Of a stretch of 64,000 nt of DNA, positions 1 to 10,540 are shown one piece after another. The notes beneath the pieces were generated by a model. It was not told where the DNA came from. It saw nothing but the letters and a program-made list of their open reading frames with translations, and did no database searches. This DNA is from Leptodactylus fallax (lineage: Eukaryota > Chordata > Amphibia > Anura > Leptodactylidae), in the NCBI GenBank assembly GCA_947044405.1, contig CAMRHE010000167.1, positions 1-64,000 on the forward strand, given 5' to 3'. Positions within the stretch are counted from its first letter, which is position 1. The number at the start of each line of letters is the position of its first letter. The translations under genes were made by a program, and so were the position numbers.

Positions 1-116
1 ACACACTTCACATTGCAAGAAAGTTGAAGCACCATCAAAATGAAAACACAACACTTGCTGATGTTTGCTGGATGCATTTTAATAATATGGACCTGGTTTG
101 AACTTTACAGGAGAAT

Positions 117-1058
117 ATGATAAAGATATCGACTGGGGCAGTGGCAAGAGCAGAATTGTGTTTCAAATTTTCATGTAATAAAACAACAATACCTAATTGC
201 AATCCTATAATGAATAAAGGGCAGTTTCCACAAATCTGCAATAGAACTGACAACGATTGTCAAACCCTGAGGGAAGGGAAGAGGATGCAATGTAACAGGA
301 CACTTATTGTCCCGTCACTAGATTTACATGTACCCTTGCCACCTGGCTGGGTTCTAGCGTGTGGTAATAGCAGCTACACCTATATACCTGCCAATATAAC
401 TGGAGGCATATGTGCCTTGTCTAGATTAGCATTGACTATGATACCCACACCATATGAACAGAGTTCACAGAAATCGCATGTACATATATTACACAAAAGA
501 AGTATTATCCCACTGCCTGAGGATTGTAATTATGATGTGAAACTCTTATCAAAAGCAGAATACATAAGCCTAGCTGTGTCACTGGTAGGAGTACCAGGTT
601 TGTCTGTATATAATGCTAAGACAATATCACGTATTGCTTGCTTTATGGTAAAGAACATAAACACTACTAGCGCTATCATTAAAGATGTTGTATTAGATTT
701 GCAATCACATAAAAAAGCAATATTGCAGAATAGAGCGGCTATAGATTATTTACTGCTTAAACATGGTTATGGGTGCAACACTTTTGCGGGAATGTGCTGT
801 TTTAATTTGTCTGACCATTCAGAAGATGTGCATGATAAGTTGAAACAGTTGCAGGAAATGGTAACACATATTAAACAAGATGTCAACCAAGGATGGTGGG
901 ACTGGCTGTTAGCTTTCCTACCTGTCTTGGGATACCTCCAACAAATCGTAGGTATAATGCTTTGTGTAATCATTTTTATGGTATTAGGATGTTGTTGTAT
1001 CCAATGTATTCCTTCGCTATGCAATCTCATGAGGGACAATACTCAGTATGTAAGGTAG
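117..1058 (+). pseudogene. Endogenous retrovirus env (short surface part, complete-looking transmembrane part)
   Basis: This open frame of 313 codons reads as the C-terminal part of a retroviral envelope glycoprotein. A basic cleavage-type site (HKRS) near residue 128 separates a short surface part with N-glycosylation sites from a transmembrane part. The latter has a hydrophobic segment after the cleavage site, an LQNRAAIDYLL stretch like the immunosuppressive-type heptad region, a CX6CC motif, and a C-terminal membrane span rich in L, I, V and C. CX6CC places it with gamma-, alpha- or epsilon-type envelopes. The surface part is far shorter than usual. A signal-peptide-like start lies at 40 in another frame and stops at 118-120, so the 5' half is deleted or out of frame. 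The host gene is unknown and the element is an old, incomplete provirus. No function is inferred. Confidence 0.85.
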
Positions 1059-1435
1059 GATTATTATTTTTAACATTTTCAATGGAGAATCCATCACAGA
1101 TGGCACACAGATAGTGTGAATGTATTCATTGAATATTGATTAAAAATAAAGTCCTAAAATGGGGGAATTGTAAGGGTTAAAACATAACTTGCACTATATT
1201 CTATGTCACAGTATACAGAAAGCACAAGAGGGTGGAATGTTCTGTAAACAAGACTGCGTAGTTGATAAGGACAGACTTGGAGTCTGGGGGAGATATCAAC
1301 AGTTCTGCTGATCTCAGCAGAACTGGTATTCTCGGGAAGATAAGAAGGGCATTCAGATAAGGTGAAAAGGAAAACATCTGGGGTGATGGGTAACCGAACA
1401 AATTTGTCTGGTAATGGAACTGGAAAGACCATATA

Positions 1436-3081
1436 CAGTCATATGAAAAAGTTTGGGCACCCCTATTAATCTTAATCATTTTTAGTTCTAAATATTTGGG
1501 TGTTTGCAACAGCCATTTCAATTTGATATATCTAATAACTGATGGACACAGTAATATTTCAGGATTGAAATGAGGTTTATTGTACTAACAGAAAATGTGC
1601 AATATGCATTAAACCAAAATTTGACCGGTGCAAAAATTTGGGTACCCTTATCATTTTATTGATTTGAATACTCCTAACTACTTTTTACTGACTTACTGAA
1701 GCACAAAATTGGTTTTGTAACCTCACTGAGCTTTGAACTTCATAGCCAGGTGTATCCAATCATGAGAAAAGGTATTTAAGGTGGCCAATTGCAAGTTGTT
1801 CTCCTATTTGAATCTCCTCTGAAGAGTGGCATCATGGGCTCCTCAAAACAACTCTCAAATGATCTGAAAACAAAGATTGTTCAACATAGTTGTTCAGGGG
1901 AAGGATACAAAAAGTTGTCTCAGAGATTTAACCTGTCAGTTTCCACTGTGAGGAACATAGTAAGGAAATGGAAGACCACAGGGACAGTTCTTGTTAAGCC
2001 CAGAAGTGGCAGGCCAAGAAAAATATCAGAAAGGCAGAGAAGAAGAATGGTGAGAACAGTCACGGACAATCCACAGACCACCTCCAAAGAGCTGCAGCAT
2101 CATCTTGCTGCAGATGGTGTCACTGTGCATCGGTCAACAATACAGCACACTTTGCACAAGGAGAAGCTGTATGGGAGAGTGATGCGAAAGAAGCCATTTC
2201 TGAAAGCACGCCACAAACAGAGTCGCCTGAGGTATGCAAAAGCACATTTGGACAAGCCAGCTTCATTTTGGAAGAAGGTCCTGTGGACTGATGAAACAAA
2301 GATTGAGTTGTTTGGTCATACAAAAGGCGTTATGCATGGCGTCAAAAAACACAGCATTCCAAGAAAAACACTTGCTACCCACTGTAAAATTTGGTGGAGG
2401 TTCCATCATGCTTTGGGGCTGTGTGGCCAATGCCGGCACCGGGAATCTTGTTAAAGTTGAGGGTTGCATGGATTCAACTCAGTATCAGCAGATTCTTGAG
2501 AATAATGTACAAGAATCAGTGACGAATTTGAAGTTACGCCGGGGATGGATATTTCAGCAAGACAATGATCCAAAACACAGCTCCAAATCTACTCAGGCAT
2601 TCATGCAGAGGAACAATTACAATGTTCTGGAATGGCCATCCCAGTCCCCAGACCTGAATATCATTGAACATCTGTGGGATAATTTGAAGCGGGCTGTCCA
2701 TGCTCGGCGACCATCAAACTTAACTGAACTGGAATTGTTTTGTAAAGAGGAATGGTCAAAAATACCTTCATCCAGGATCCAGGAACTGATTAAAAGCTAC
2801 AGGAAGCGACTAGAGGCTGTTATTTTTGCAAAGGAGGATCTACTAAATATTAATGTCACTTTTCTGTTGAGGTGCCCATACTTTTGCACCGGTCAAATTT
2901 TGGTTTAATGCATATTGCACATTTTCTGTTAGTACAATAAACCTCATTTCAATCCTGAAATATTACTGTGTCCATCAGTTATTAGATATATCAAATTGAA
3001 ATGGCTGTTGCAAACACCCAAATATTTAGAACTAAAAATGATTAAGATTAATAGGGGTGCCCAAACTTTTTCATATGACTG
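1436..3081 (+). mobile_element. Tc1-like transposon, family A copy 1 (1646 bp)
   Basis: The ends CAGTCATATGAAAAAGTTTG and its reverse complement are flanked by TA at 1434-1435 and 3082-3083, the expected Tc1/mariner duplication. The inverted repeats extend about 200 bp at each end and carry internal repeats, as in long-IR Tc1 elements. It lies inside the retroviral LTR, so it is younger than the provirus. A second, truncated copy of the same family is at 35035-36126 on the other strand. Confidence 0.95.
1834..2853 (+). pseudogene. Tc1 transposase, family A, two frameshifts
   Basis: The product begins MGSSKQLSNDLKTKIV, with a paired-like helix-turn-helix, then a GRPRK AT-hook-like motif near residue 70 and a DDE domain (WTDETKIELF, QQDNDPKHSS, SPDLNIIEHLW, DD34E spacing). 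Compared with the copy at 35035-36126 one A is missing in the A-run near 2325, and another near 2829, just before the final AKGGSTKY-like end. Both lesions are single-base losses in short homopolymers. The start is chosen at the ATG of the conserved N-terminus, not the upstream in-frame ATG at 1789. Confidence 0.9.
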
Positions 3082-3270
3082 TATGTATGTTGATCACATG
3101 ACTGTTATGTAACTGAGCTTGCTTTTAAAACTGTATTGAACTACGCAATAAAGTAGAAACTGTTCATACACGATATCTGTGTACGTCTTGTTTCCCGAGC
3201 GCTCGAAACTGGTTATCTATTTAATTAGGCTTACGGTGACATCCATCCCAGGGGAGATTAACCCCCGACA

Positions 3271-3576
3271 CCTGTATCAGTAATATTCCCCCTTATCAGT
3301 AACAGTCACCCCATAAAAATAATACTGCTCCCTTATAAATAATAGCCCCCTCATAAATAATAGTTACCCTTATAAATAATAGTCCCCATTATCACTAATA
3401 GCCCCCTTTATAAATAAGCCCACTTAACAATTATACTCCCATTTATAAATAGTTCCCCTCTTATAAACAATAGCCCATCTTATAAATAATAGTTCCCCTT
3501 ATAATAGCCCCCTCATACTTAAATTTCCCAATTATATATAGTAACCCACCCTTATATATAATAGTTCTCCGTTATA
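3271..3576. repeat. Degenerate short tandem repeat (CCCTTATAAATAATAG-like)
   Basis: A run of about 300 bp is built from diverged units near CCCTTATAAATAATAGT. Unit length drifts between roughly 17 and 23 bp. No coding frame of interest is present. It separates the retroviral LTR from a hAT-like end at 3577. Confidence 0.7.
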
Positions 3577-4350
3577 CAGTGTCGGACTGAAGGGCCTTAG
3601 GCCCACCAAAGGAACTTGTTCTGGGGCCCCACCCAACAGCTTCCTGCTAATAGCCTACACCACGGCTCCTTCACTGAAAAGTCTTACATATGTGCTGACT
3701 ATCTGGCATTACTGAGTATGTTCCCAGTATAGTCAGCCCCTATAGCACTGTGCAGGTCCCAATAACTCCATGGCCAGTTCATGCACAGTACTGTATGGGG
3801 AATGACATGGCCATGGGGCACTACACGTATGTGCAAGATTATAGTGAGGGAGCTGTGAGGCAGACATAGCACACAGGGCTGCCAGCAGGAATTGTGAGCC
3901 CCCCCCACAGTATAATGCTCTACATGGTATATAATGCTCCACAGTATAAAATGCTCTCCTGAGCCCTCCAGTCTCCCCACATGGTATATAATGCTCCACA
4001 GTGACACCACACAGTATAAAATGCTCCCCTGAGCCCCCCATAGTGGCCCCACATGGTATGTAAGGTTTCCACACAGTATAATACTCCACAGTGGCCCACA
4101 CAGTATAATATGCTCCCCAGCAGCCCCACACAATATAATATGCTCCATACACTATAATATGCACCCCACAATGCCCCCCCAGTATAATGCTCCACAGTGG
4201 CCTAACACAGTATAACATGCTCCATAATGACCTCCACACAGTATAATATACTCCCCAGAGGGGTTCCCCCAGTATAATGCTCCACAGTGGTCCCCCACAG
4301 TCCCCCCCCAGTATAATGCTCTACAATGGCCCCACAGAGTATCATATGCT
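3577..4350. repeat. hAT-like end plus left half of a CAGTATAATGCTCCACAGTGG minisatellite
   Basis: Position 3577 begins CAGTGTCGGACTG followed by GGCCCACC and GGGGCCCCACC, a style of hAT-type nonautonomous terminus. From about 3900 to 4350 the DNA is a diverged minisatellite with units near 'cagtataatgctccacagtggcccca'. The same array resumes at 11519 after the Ty3/gypsy insertion. Long open frames on the minus strand here are repeat artefacts. No matching right end or 8-bp duplication was found, so the hAT assignment of the left end is tentative. Confidence 0.6.
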
Positions 4351-5327
4351 TGTAAGAGACAGCCAATGTTGTCTTAAGCTTCATTTGTCTGTATAAACTG
4401 TTAATGTTGAATGTATTTCTGTGATTCTGTTCCTTTAAGACAGCAGCCACTGTAATTGTGACATGATGCTGGAGTGAGACCCCCCCCTTTTATGTCAGCC
4501 TGCCTGTTCTGCAGACAGAGTGTGAGCAGAGAAGCAGGAAGTGACGAGACAGAGAGCAGCAGCCATCTTGGCAAGTGTTGTATTGAACTGGTGTGGAGAT
4601 TTTTCTGTACAGCTAAGCTGTATCTTGGTCCAGAGACAAACAGAGTGTAAAGAGACAACAGGACTAGTGAGTCCACGTGAAAGGAACTGTGCTCAGTGGC
4701 TGATCAGTGAGACTGACATTGTGACTGTGTATATGGATACCACAGATAGAGACTCGCAGTGCTGTTGATGTACTGGACGGCACCTGCTAAATCCCGGCTT
4801 ACATCCCAGCTCAGTGTATGGATTCTGCAGGACTGTCAGTGTGCTGAGTGGAATCTGCTGTTGGATTACATTGCCTTCAGTTGGTTTCCCTGTCTGTTAA
4901 AGAGGACTTCATTTCTCCCAAGATCCTGATAACCGTGAGGAGAGGACGCTTCACTATAAAAGAAAGGACCGACTTTGGGCCCCACCGCGCGCTTCTACAG
5001 ACTGTAAGCGGTCCACCTGGACCACTGGGGAAAAGGGGGTGCACCCAAATGTGAAGTCAGGGTCAGTTAGGGATAGTTTTGAGTATATTGTTCATTCAGT
5101 GTCCATACTGCAGAAGTGGACAGAGTAAAAGTAGAAACCATTGCAGAATTTGCCTTGAAATTGTTCATGCTATATTGTATATTTTGCTTGTCTTTAGCCC
5201 TGTCATTTTACCTTTAACTAGCTTTTATTAACTTATAGTAAATATATTTTTTTTTTTCTTGAACTACCGCGTGTGCGTTCATTTCTGGTTGCGGAGTCCA
5301 AACCACCTGCCTTGCTCTCGGTTCACA
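4351..5327 (+). repeat. 5' LTR of the Ty3/gypsy element (977 bp)
   Basis: It starts TGTAAGAGACAGCC and ends GCTCTCGGTTCACA, immediately before AAT and the primer-binding site. It matches 10541-11518 almost base for base. Visible differences are one C in the C-run near 4480, a T/C change near 5223, and the A/T-run near 5240. Confidence 0.95.
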
Positions 5328-5360
5328 AATTGGCGTAGTCGGCAGGATCCGCTTACCAGA

Positions 5361-6387
5361 ATGGACGGTGACGCACCCGTTCGGGAGAATGGTGCTGGAG
5401 GAAGAATGCCAGCAGGGGCTATAATGAGTCAGTTAGCTAAATTTGATGGCAATAATATGTCAGTGAGTATGTGGGTGGAACAGATACGAATGATACAGCG
5501 AATGTACCAGACCGCACCAGAAGTACTAGTAGAGCTAGCAATATTGACATTACAAGGGGATGCTAAGACCACGGTGATACTGAGGCCATTTGAACAAAGG
5601 CAGACATTTGAGCAAGTAGTCCAGATTCTAGAAACCATCTATGGAGAAACTGCATTGCTGGGGTCTCTGCAGGCTCGGTTCTTCCAGAGGGTACAACAGG
5701 AGAATGAAAGCCTTCCCCAATATGCAAATGCCCTACAAGAACTGCTCCGAGATATTCAAAGGAAGGAAAGAGGGGGGCTCGCCAGCCTTCTGTAACCCTG
5801 ATCGGACTCTCCGTGACCAGTTTGTCCTGGGGATACGTGACGGCAGTTTAACTGTGACTATGCAGGATTTTATACGACGAGAGACTGATGCTAAATTCCA
5901 TGATGTACAGGTAGAGGCCATCTCCCGTGCCAATAGTATGGTCCCGAGGCCGCAGACCGCAGTTGGAGTTACTTTGTCACAGGGGGCTAGTTCTGGCTCA
6001 GAGACAGTAGAAAAAGGGACGGTTAAAGAAATTCTCACAGTAATGCAGAAACTGCAAGAACAAATGGAACACTTGCACACTCGTTGTGATGAGCAGTCTA
6101 TGAAAATTGCAGACTTCCAGAAGACTGGAGATGAAAGGGTGAGCCATCCACACCCAGCAAGTCAGAATCACCCACCACCCCGCTGGAGGGGTGAGGATAG
6201 GACCTACCGAAGGGGTCCAAATCATTTAGTGCAGTGCTCAGGAGAAATCGAAGGGGCTTACCGAAGGGGCCCAAACAGATGGCCAGAACGACGGGGGATA
6301 CGCTGCTGGGAGTGTGGACGGATGGGCCACGTTGCTGCTAGATGTCCAGAGCAGCGACAAACTTATGAGAGACCGCCGTTAAACTGA
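5361..6387 (+). pseudogene. gag: Ty3/gypsy gag, one-base frameshift in a G run
   Basis: The first 140 codons (from MDGDAPVRENGAGG, just after the primer-binding site) carry a retrotransposon capsid domain with SMWVEQIRMIQRMYQ and a Q-rich helix series. A run of six Gs at about 5772-5777 shifts the frame so that the upstream part stops at 5795. One G fewer would join it to the downstream frame, which continues the capsid and ends in a CCHC knuckle (CWECGRMGHVAARC, about 6301-6342) and the stop at 6385-6387. The lesion is either a real mutation or an assembly error in the G-run. All else looks intact. Confidence 0.9.
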
Positions 6388-6420
6388 AGTCCCCTGCTGC
6401 TGAAGGGCGTGTAGTAGGGG
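6378..6420 (+). promoter_or_regulatory. Predicted -1 ribosomal frameshift signal between gag and pol
   Basis: The heptamer GTTAAAC (6378-6384) is phased as G TTA AAC in the gag frame and is followed directly by the gag stop TGA (6385-6387). A -1 slip puts ribosomes exactly into the pol frame, which is open from here into the protease. Six bases downstream, CCCCTGCT (6391-6398) can pair with AGTAGGGG (6413-6420) to form an 8-bp stem with one G-U and a 14-base loop. Slippery heptamer, short spacer and stem are the standard layout. GUUAAAC is the heptamer known from equine arteritis virus. Activity is inferred. Confidence 0.7.
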
Positions 6421-6437
6421 AGACTGACAAGGAGACT

Positions 6438-9400
6438 ATGTGGGGAGAATGCCCTGATGATGACCTGATCGCTGCAAGTCCTGTCATACAGGTGGAAATG
6501 GAGGGTATTCCGGTTACCGGGATGATTGACACGGGTTCCCAAGTAACGACCTTGAGTAGAGACTGTTATGAACGGTACTTCCGGCAACATGTGAAATATG
6601 ATCCCCATACATTCGTACGAGTGGTCGCAGCTAATCAGTTACCAGTTCCGGTCGTGGGAGTGGCCTGGATGAATGTCCGGGTATGTGGCCAAGATCTAGG
6701 TAGGAAAGGCATTGTGGTGGTACAGGAGTCACATGAAGTAAAGGTCCCTGTCATTTTGGGGATGAATGTGTTAAAAGAATTAGATCAGATCCTCTTTGAA
6801 AAGAAAGGTCACGGTTATTGGAAAGAAACCACCACCCATCGGCCTACTCAAACAGCTTTCCAGCGGCTGATCCGGACATGTGGCTTACAGAAAAGTTCAG
6901 ATGCACAGCGTCCTCTGGCTCGAATTTCAGTTCCTTTGCATACAAAAGTTACACTGCCACCCAGTCGGGAGACAATAGTGTCCATGCCCGTAGGCACCTG
7001 TCGGAAACTAGAGGGCATAGCTGTGTTGGTAGAACCACTGCAGGCAGCCGAAGGAGGTGTTGATCCGCTAGTGGCCCGTTCCTTGGCAATAGTTCGCAAT
7101 GGAAGAGTACCACTTCGATGTGTAAACACTCAGGACCAGAGTGTGGACCTGACCCCAGGGAGGCTGCTGGCTAACATCTATGTGACTCCGGAGGAAGTAA
7201 GGAAAGTAACTCCAATGCAGCTGAAGCTGACTGAAAAGGATGAGTGGACCGTAACTGTGTCCATGGGAGAAGATGAGGAACCCACCTCTGAATGGAATGG
7301 CTGTGCAATTCGAGAACAGATGAAGATGGATGTAAGTTCATGTTCTCTGGAATGGGTGCAGAAGGTAGATGAGCTGTTGTGGGAGAACCAAGCCACCTTT
7401 GCACGGTATGCTGAAGATTTTGGATGTACCACAGGGATCTACCATGAGATTCCCACAGGAGACACCCCTCCAATTAGAGAGCGCTACCGACAAATTCCTC
7501 CACAGTTGTATCAGGAAGTGAAAGAACTGTTAGCTAAGATGCTACAGGGTGGGATCATCCAAGAAAGCCAGAGTCCCTGGGCGGCTCCTGTGGTGTTAGT
7601 AAGAAAAAAAGATGGGTCCATCCGATTTTGCGTAGACTATCGGAAGTTAAACGCTTGCACCGTACGAGATTCCTACCCCTTGCCACGGATTGAGGAGTCC
7701 CTCTCAGCGCTAGGGAGAGCCCGGTACTTCTCCTCACTAGATCTGGCTAGTGGGTATTGGCAGGTGCCGATGGCCACAAAAGACAAGGAGAAGACGGCAT
7801 TCATCTTGCCCATGGGACTATACGAATTTAACCGGATGCCCTTCGGGTTGACAAATGCACCCGGAACGTTTCAGCGGTTGATGGAGAAATGTCTCGGTGA
7901 CTTCAACTTTGAGTTCACTCTCATCTACTTGGATGACATTATAGTGTATTCTGCGACCTTTGAAGACCATCTCCACCAGTTGGGGCAAGTATTTCGAAGA
8001 TTGCGGGAACATGGGCTCAAATTGAAACCCAGTAAATGTCGGTTGTTCCAATCTGAAATTGATTACTTGGGTCACCGCGTATCAGGAGAAGGGGTGAGAC
8101 CATCAAGAGACAAGATAGCGGCTGTTCAAGATTGGCCGATACCAACTACCCTGCGAGAAGTGAGGGCGTTCCTTGGAGTAGCCGGTTACTATCGACGGTT
8201 TATTAAGGATTTCGCCAAGGTAGCAGCACCACTTAATGCTCTCCTACGAGGCACATCCGGTGGTCCAAAGAACCGGTCCGTGAAGTGGGGACCTGAACAG
8301 GAACAAGCCTTCCAGGCATTGAAGGATGCACTGACAACAGCCCCAATCTTGGCATATGCTGATTACCACTTGCCGTTCCAGCTATATACAGATGCAAGCC
8401 TGTATGGTCTTGGAGCAGTGCTTTCCCAGCTTCAGGATGGCCAGGAGAGGGTCATAGCGTACGGCAGCCGGTCTTTGAGAGATTCTGAAAGAAACCCCGA
8501 GAATTATAGTTCATTTAAATTGGAGCTGTTGGCACTGGTATGGGCCATGACCGAGAAATTCTCTGAATATTTGACCGGTGCTGAAGTTTTGGTACTGACT
8601 GACAACAACCCACTAGCTCACCTGGAAAATGCCAAGCTCGGGGCGTTAGAGCAGAGGTGGATAGCCCGAATGTCTACATTCAATTACCGCATTAAGTATC
8701 GGTCCAAGACAGAGAACCAGAATGCTGACGGACTTTCTAGGGTAACTGCCCAGACCCCCACAGAAGACGTGGATCATGAGTTGGAGCATGTGGAGGTGCC
8801 CGATTTCAGCAGATTTTCACAGGCCTTGACCGCCACTAATCAGTTTGAGATGGAGGGGACTGAAATGGCTCCTTTCTTTGGTCCCTCACGACAGGAATGG
8901 GCACAGATACAACAGACCCATGAGGGGCTGGCGCAGATGATCAAGTGTGTTGAGAAAGGCCAGAAGCCCTGTAGAGAGGAAAGAGAACGACTGACACGTG
9001 AGATATTATCTGTTTTGAGTCAGTGGGAAAAGTTGGAGATGAAAAATGGAGTGCTATGCCGAAAGGTCTATTTACCTTCTGAGATCGACATTCGATACCA
9101 AATTGTGGTGCCTAGTGAACTGGCTCGCTCCTTGGCAGTTGAGGCTCATAATAAGAATGGACATTTTGGTCATGAGAAGACCTTTCGTTGGTTACAGCGA
9201 CTGATTTACTGCCCTGGTCTTCGTCAAATGGTCGAAGAAGTATGCCGCAGCTGTCGAACTTGTGAGATCCATAAGGCAATAGAACAGAGAGCTCCCCTGC
9301 AAACCATCGTGACCCAGGAACCTTTAGAAATCGTCATGATAGACTATCTAATGGTGGGCCCATCCAATAGCGGACACCAGTATTGCCTCGTAATGGTGGA

Positions 9401-10526
9401 TCACTTCACCAAATTTGCGGTGGTAACCGCCACCAAGGACCAGACAGCTGAGTCAGCAGCTCGTGCTCTGTGCCAAGATTTCATTCGAGTATATGGGTGC
9501 CCCCAACGCATCCACTCCGACCAGGGCGCCTGCTTTGAGGGACACGTAATGAAAGAAGTTCAACGTATCTACGGGATAAAGAAGTCGCACACGACTCCAT
9601 ACCACCCTCAGGGAAATGGGGCCTGTGAAAGATTCAACAGAACTCTGCTACAGATGCTGCGGACTCTGGAGGAAGACAAGAAGTTACAGTGGCCTCAGTT
9701 CTTGTCTGAAATGGTGTGGGCCTATAACAATCAGGTCCATTCTACAACGGGGTACTCTCCTTATACACTTCTCTTTGGGCGGTCTGGGCGAAGTATAGGA
9801 GAATTACAGTTGAATGATGTGGATGGGCTCCCTCCGAGGGATCCAACCTCTTGGGTGCGGGCGCATCGGCAGAGACTTGAGACGATCCATCGATTGGTGC
9901 GGCAGCGCCTGCAAGAACATCCCCATCCTGATAAGACCCCAGTGCAAGAAGCACCATTGCAACCAGGCGACCTGGTGCTAGTTCGTGTCAAGAAACCCCA
10001 AGGGAAATTGGAAAGCAGATGGGAGGCTTTGCCGTATCGTGTTGTTGGCCGCAAGTATGCGAATGGGCCAGTGTACCAGGTCCAGAAAGAAGGAACTGAT
10101 TGTGTTCGAGTACTTCACCGAAATATGTTGCGCCTGTGTCATTCTGAAGGGACAAATCACGATGGGCCTGCCAATGTGAATGAGCTCCCACAGTCAGAGA
10201 ATGGAGGTGCGGAATGGGCCTCAGACGAGGAGGATGATTGTTGGCCGATCCCTGCTCCTGGGGATGTTCCACCTGTGACTACTGTATCTCCGGCCTGTGC
10301 CCCCTCTGGTGCGGAATCCGCTGGTCCTTCTCAGCCCATAGCTGCAGCACCCCATAATATACCACCGGTCCTCAGACGGACCACTAGGCCAAATGCTGGT
10401 ATTCCCCCTGTTCGGTATGCGCAGGATGAGTTTGTTTGGCCTGCCATACATCGGTATACTACCACCCTGTGCATAAAAGTACAACCCTCTGGATATACAG
10501 TCATAGGCAGGGACTGCCAATCTTAA
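6438..10526 (+). CDS. pol: Ty3/gypsy Pol polyprotein (protease, RT, RNase H, integrase)
   Basis: 1362 codons from the first ATG are open without interruption. In life pol is probably made as a Gag-Pol fusion entering at 6384. Domains in order, in residues from 6438: aspartic protease with IDTGS near 31; reverse transcriptase with SSLDLASGYWQV and the YLDD catalytic box near 497; RNase H with YTDAS near 650; integrase with an HHCC zinc site near 900-950 and a DDE core (MIDYL near 968, HSDQG near 1026, CERFNRT near 1062); and a C-terminal chromatin- or DNA-binding tail. All catalytic motifs are present, so pol may be functional. The frame stops 14 bases before the 3' LTR, which leaves no room for env. 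Confidence 0.95.
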   Translation: MWGECPDDDLIAASPVIQVEMEGIPVTGMIDTGSQVTTLSRDCYERYFRQHVKYDPHTFVRVVAANQLPVPVVGVAWMNVRVCGQDLGRKGIVVVQESHEVKVPVILGMNVLKELDQILFEKKGHGYWKETTTHRPTQTAFQRLIRTCGLQKSSDAQRPLARISVPLHTKVTLPPSRETIVSMPVGTCRKLEGIAVLVEPLQAAEGGVDPLVARSLAIVRNGRVPLRCVNTQDQSVDLTPGRLLANIYVTPEEVRKVTPMQLKLTEKDEWTVTVSMGEDEEPTSEWNGCAIREQMKMDVSSCSLEWVQKVDELLWENQATFARYAEDFGCTTGIYHEIPTGDTPPIRERYRQIPPQLYQEVKELLAKMLQGGIIQESQSPWAAPVVLVRKKDGSIRFCVDYRKLNACTVRDSYPLPRIEESLSALGRARYFSSLDLASGYWQVPMATKDKEKTAFILPMGLYEFNRMPFGLTNAPGTFQRLMEKCLGDFNFEFTLIYLDDIIVYSATFEDHLHQLGQVFRRLREHGLKLKPSKCRLFQSEIDYLGHRVSGEGVRPSRDKIAAVQDWPIPTTLREVRAFLGVAGYYRRFIKDFAKVAAPLNALLRGTSGGPKNRSVKWGPEQEQAFQALKDALTTAPILAYADYHLPFQLYTDASLYGLGAVLSQLQDGQERVIAYGSRSLRDSERNPENYSSFKLELLALVWAMTEKFSEYLTGAEVLVLTDNNPLAHLENAKLGALEQRWIARMSTFNYRIKYRSKTENQNADGLSRVTAQTPTEDVDHELEHVEVPDFSRFSQALTATNQFEMEGTEMAPFFGPSRQEWAQIQQTHEGLAQMIKCVEKGQKPCREERERLTREILSVLSQWEKLEMKNGVLCRKVYLPSEIDIRYQIVVPSELARSLAVEAHNKNGHFGHEKTFRWLQRLIYCPGLRQMVEEVCRSCRTCEIHKAIEQRAPLQTIVTQEPLEIVMIDYLMVGPSNSGHQYCLVMVDHFTKFAVVTATKDQTAESAARALCQDFIRVYGCPQRIHSDQGACFEGHVMKEVQRIYGIKKSHTTPYHPQGNGACERFNRTLLQMLRTLEEDKKLQWPQFLSEMVWAYNNQVHSTTGYSPYTLLFGRSGRSIGELQLNDVDGLPPRDPTSWVRAHRQRLETIHRLVRQRLQEHPHPDKTPVQEAPLQPGDLVLVRVKKPQGKLESRWEALPYRVVGRKYANGPVYQVQKEGTDCVRVLHRNMLRLCHSEGTNHDGPANVNELPQSENGGAEWASDEEDDCWPIPAPGDVPPVTTVSPACAPSGAESAGPSQPIAAAPHNIPPVLRRTTRPNAGIPPVRYAQDEFVWPAIHRYTTTLCIKVQPSGYTVIGRDCQS

Positions 10527-10540
10527 AGTGGGGGGGAATA

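Larger units (their letters stand above)
1169..3270 (+). mobile_element. 3' LTR of the endogenous retrovirus, split by a Tc1 element
   Basis: A polypurine tract (AAAATGGGGGAA) at 1156-1167 precedes TGTAAGGGTTAA, and the LTR closes with TTAACCCCCGACA at 3270, an imperfect inverted repeat of its start. Removing the Tc1 insertion (1436-3081) and one TA leaves about 455 bp. A polyadenylation signal AATAAA lies at 3147-3152. The 5' part of the provirus is outside the window. The exact 3' boundary is inferred from the terminal inverted repeat because no flanking duplication can be compared. Confidence 0.75.

Noticed and set aside
3699..4450. Long minus-strand frames rich in EHIILCG/YTVWG repeats
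   Set aside because: They translate the CAGTATAATGCTCCACAGTGG minisatellite; all three frames stay open because unit composition lacks stops.
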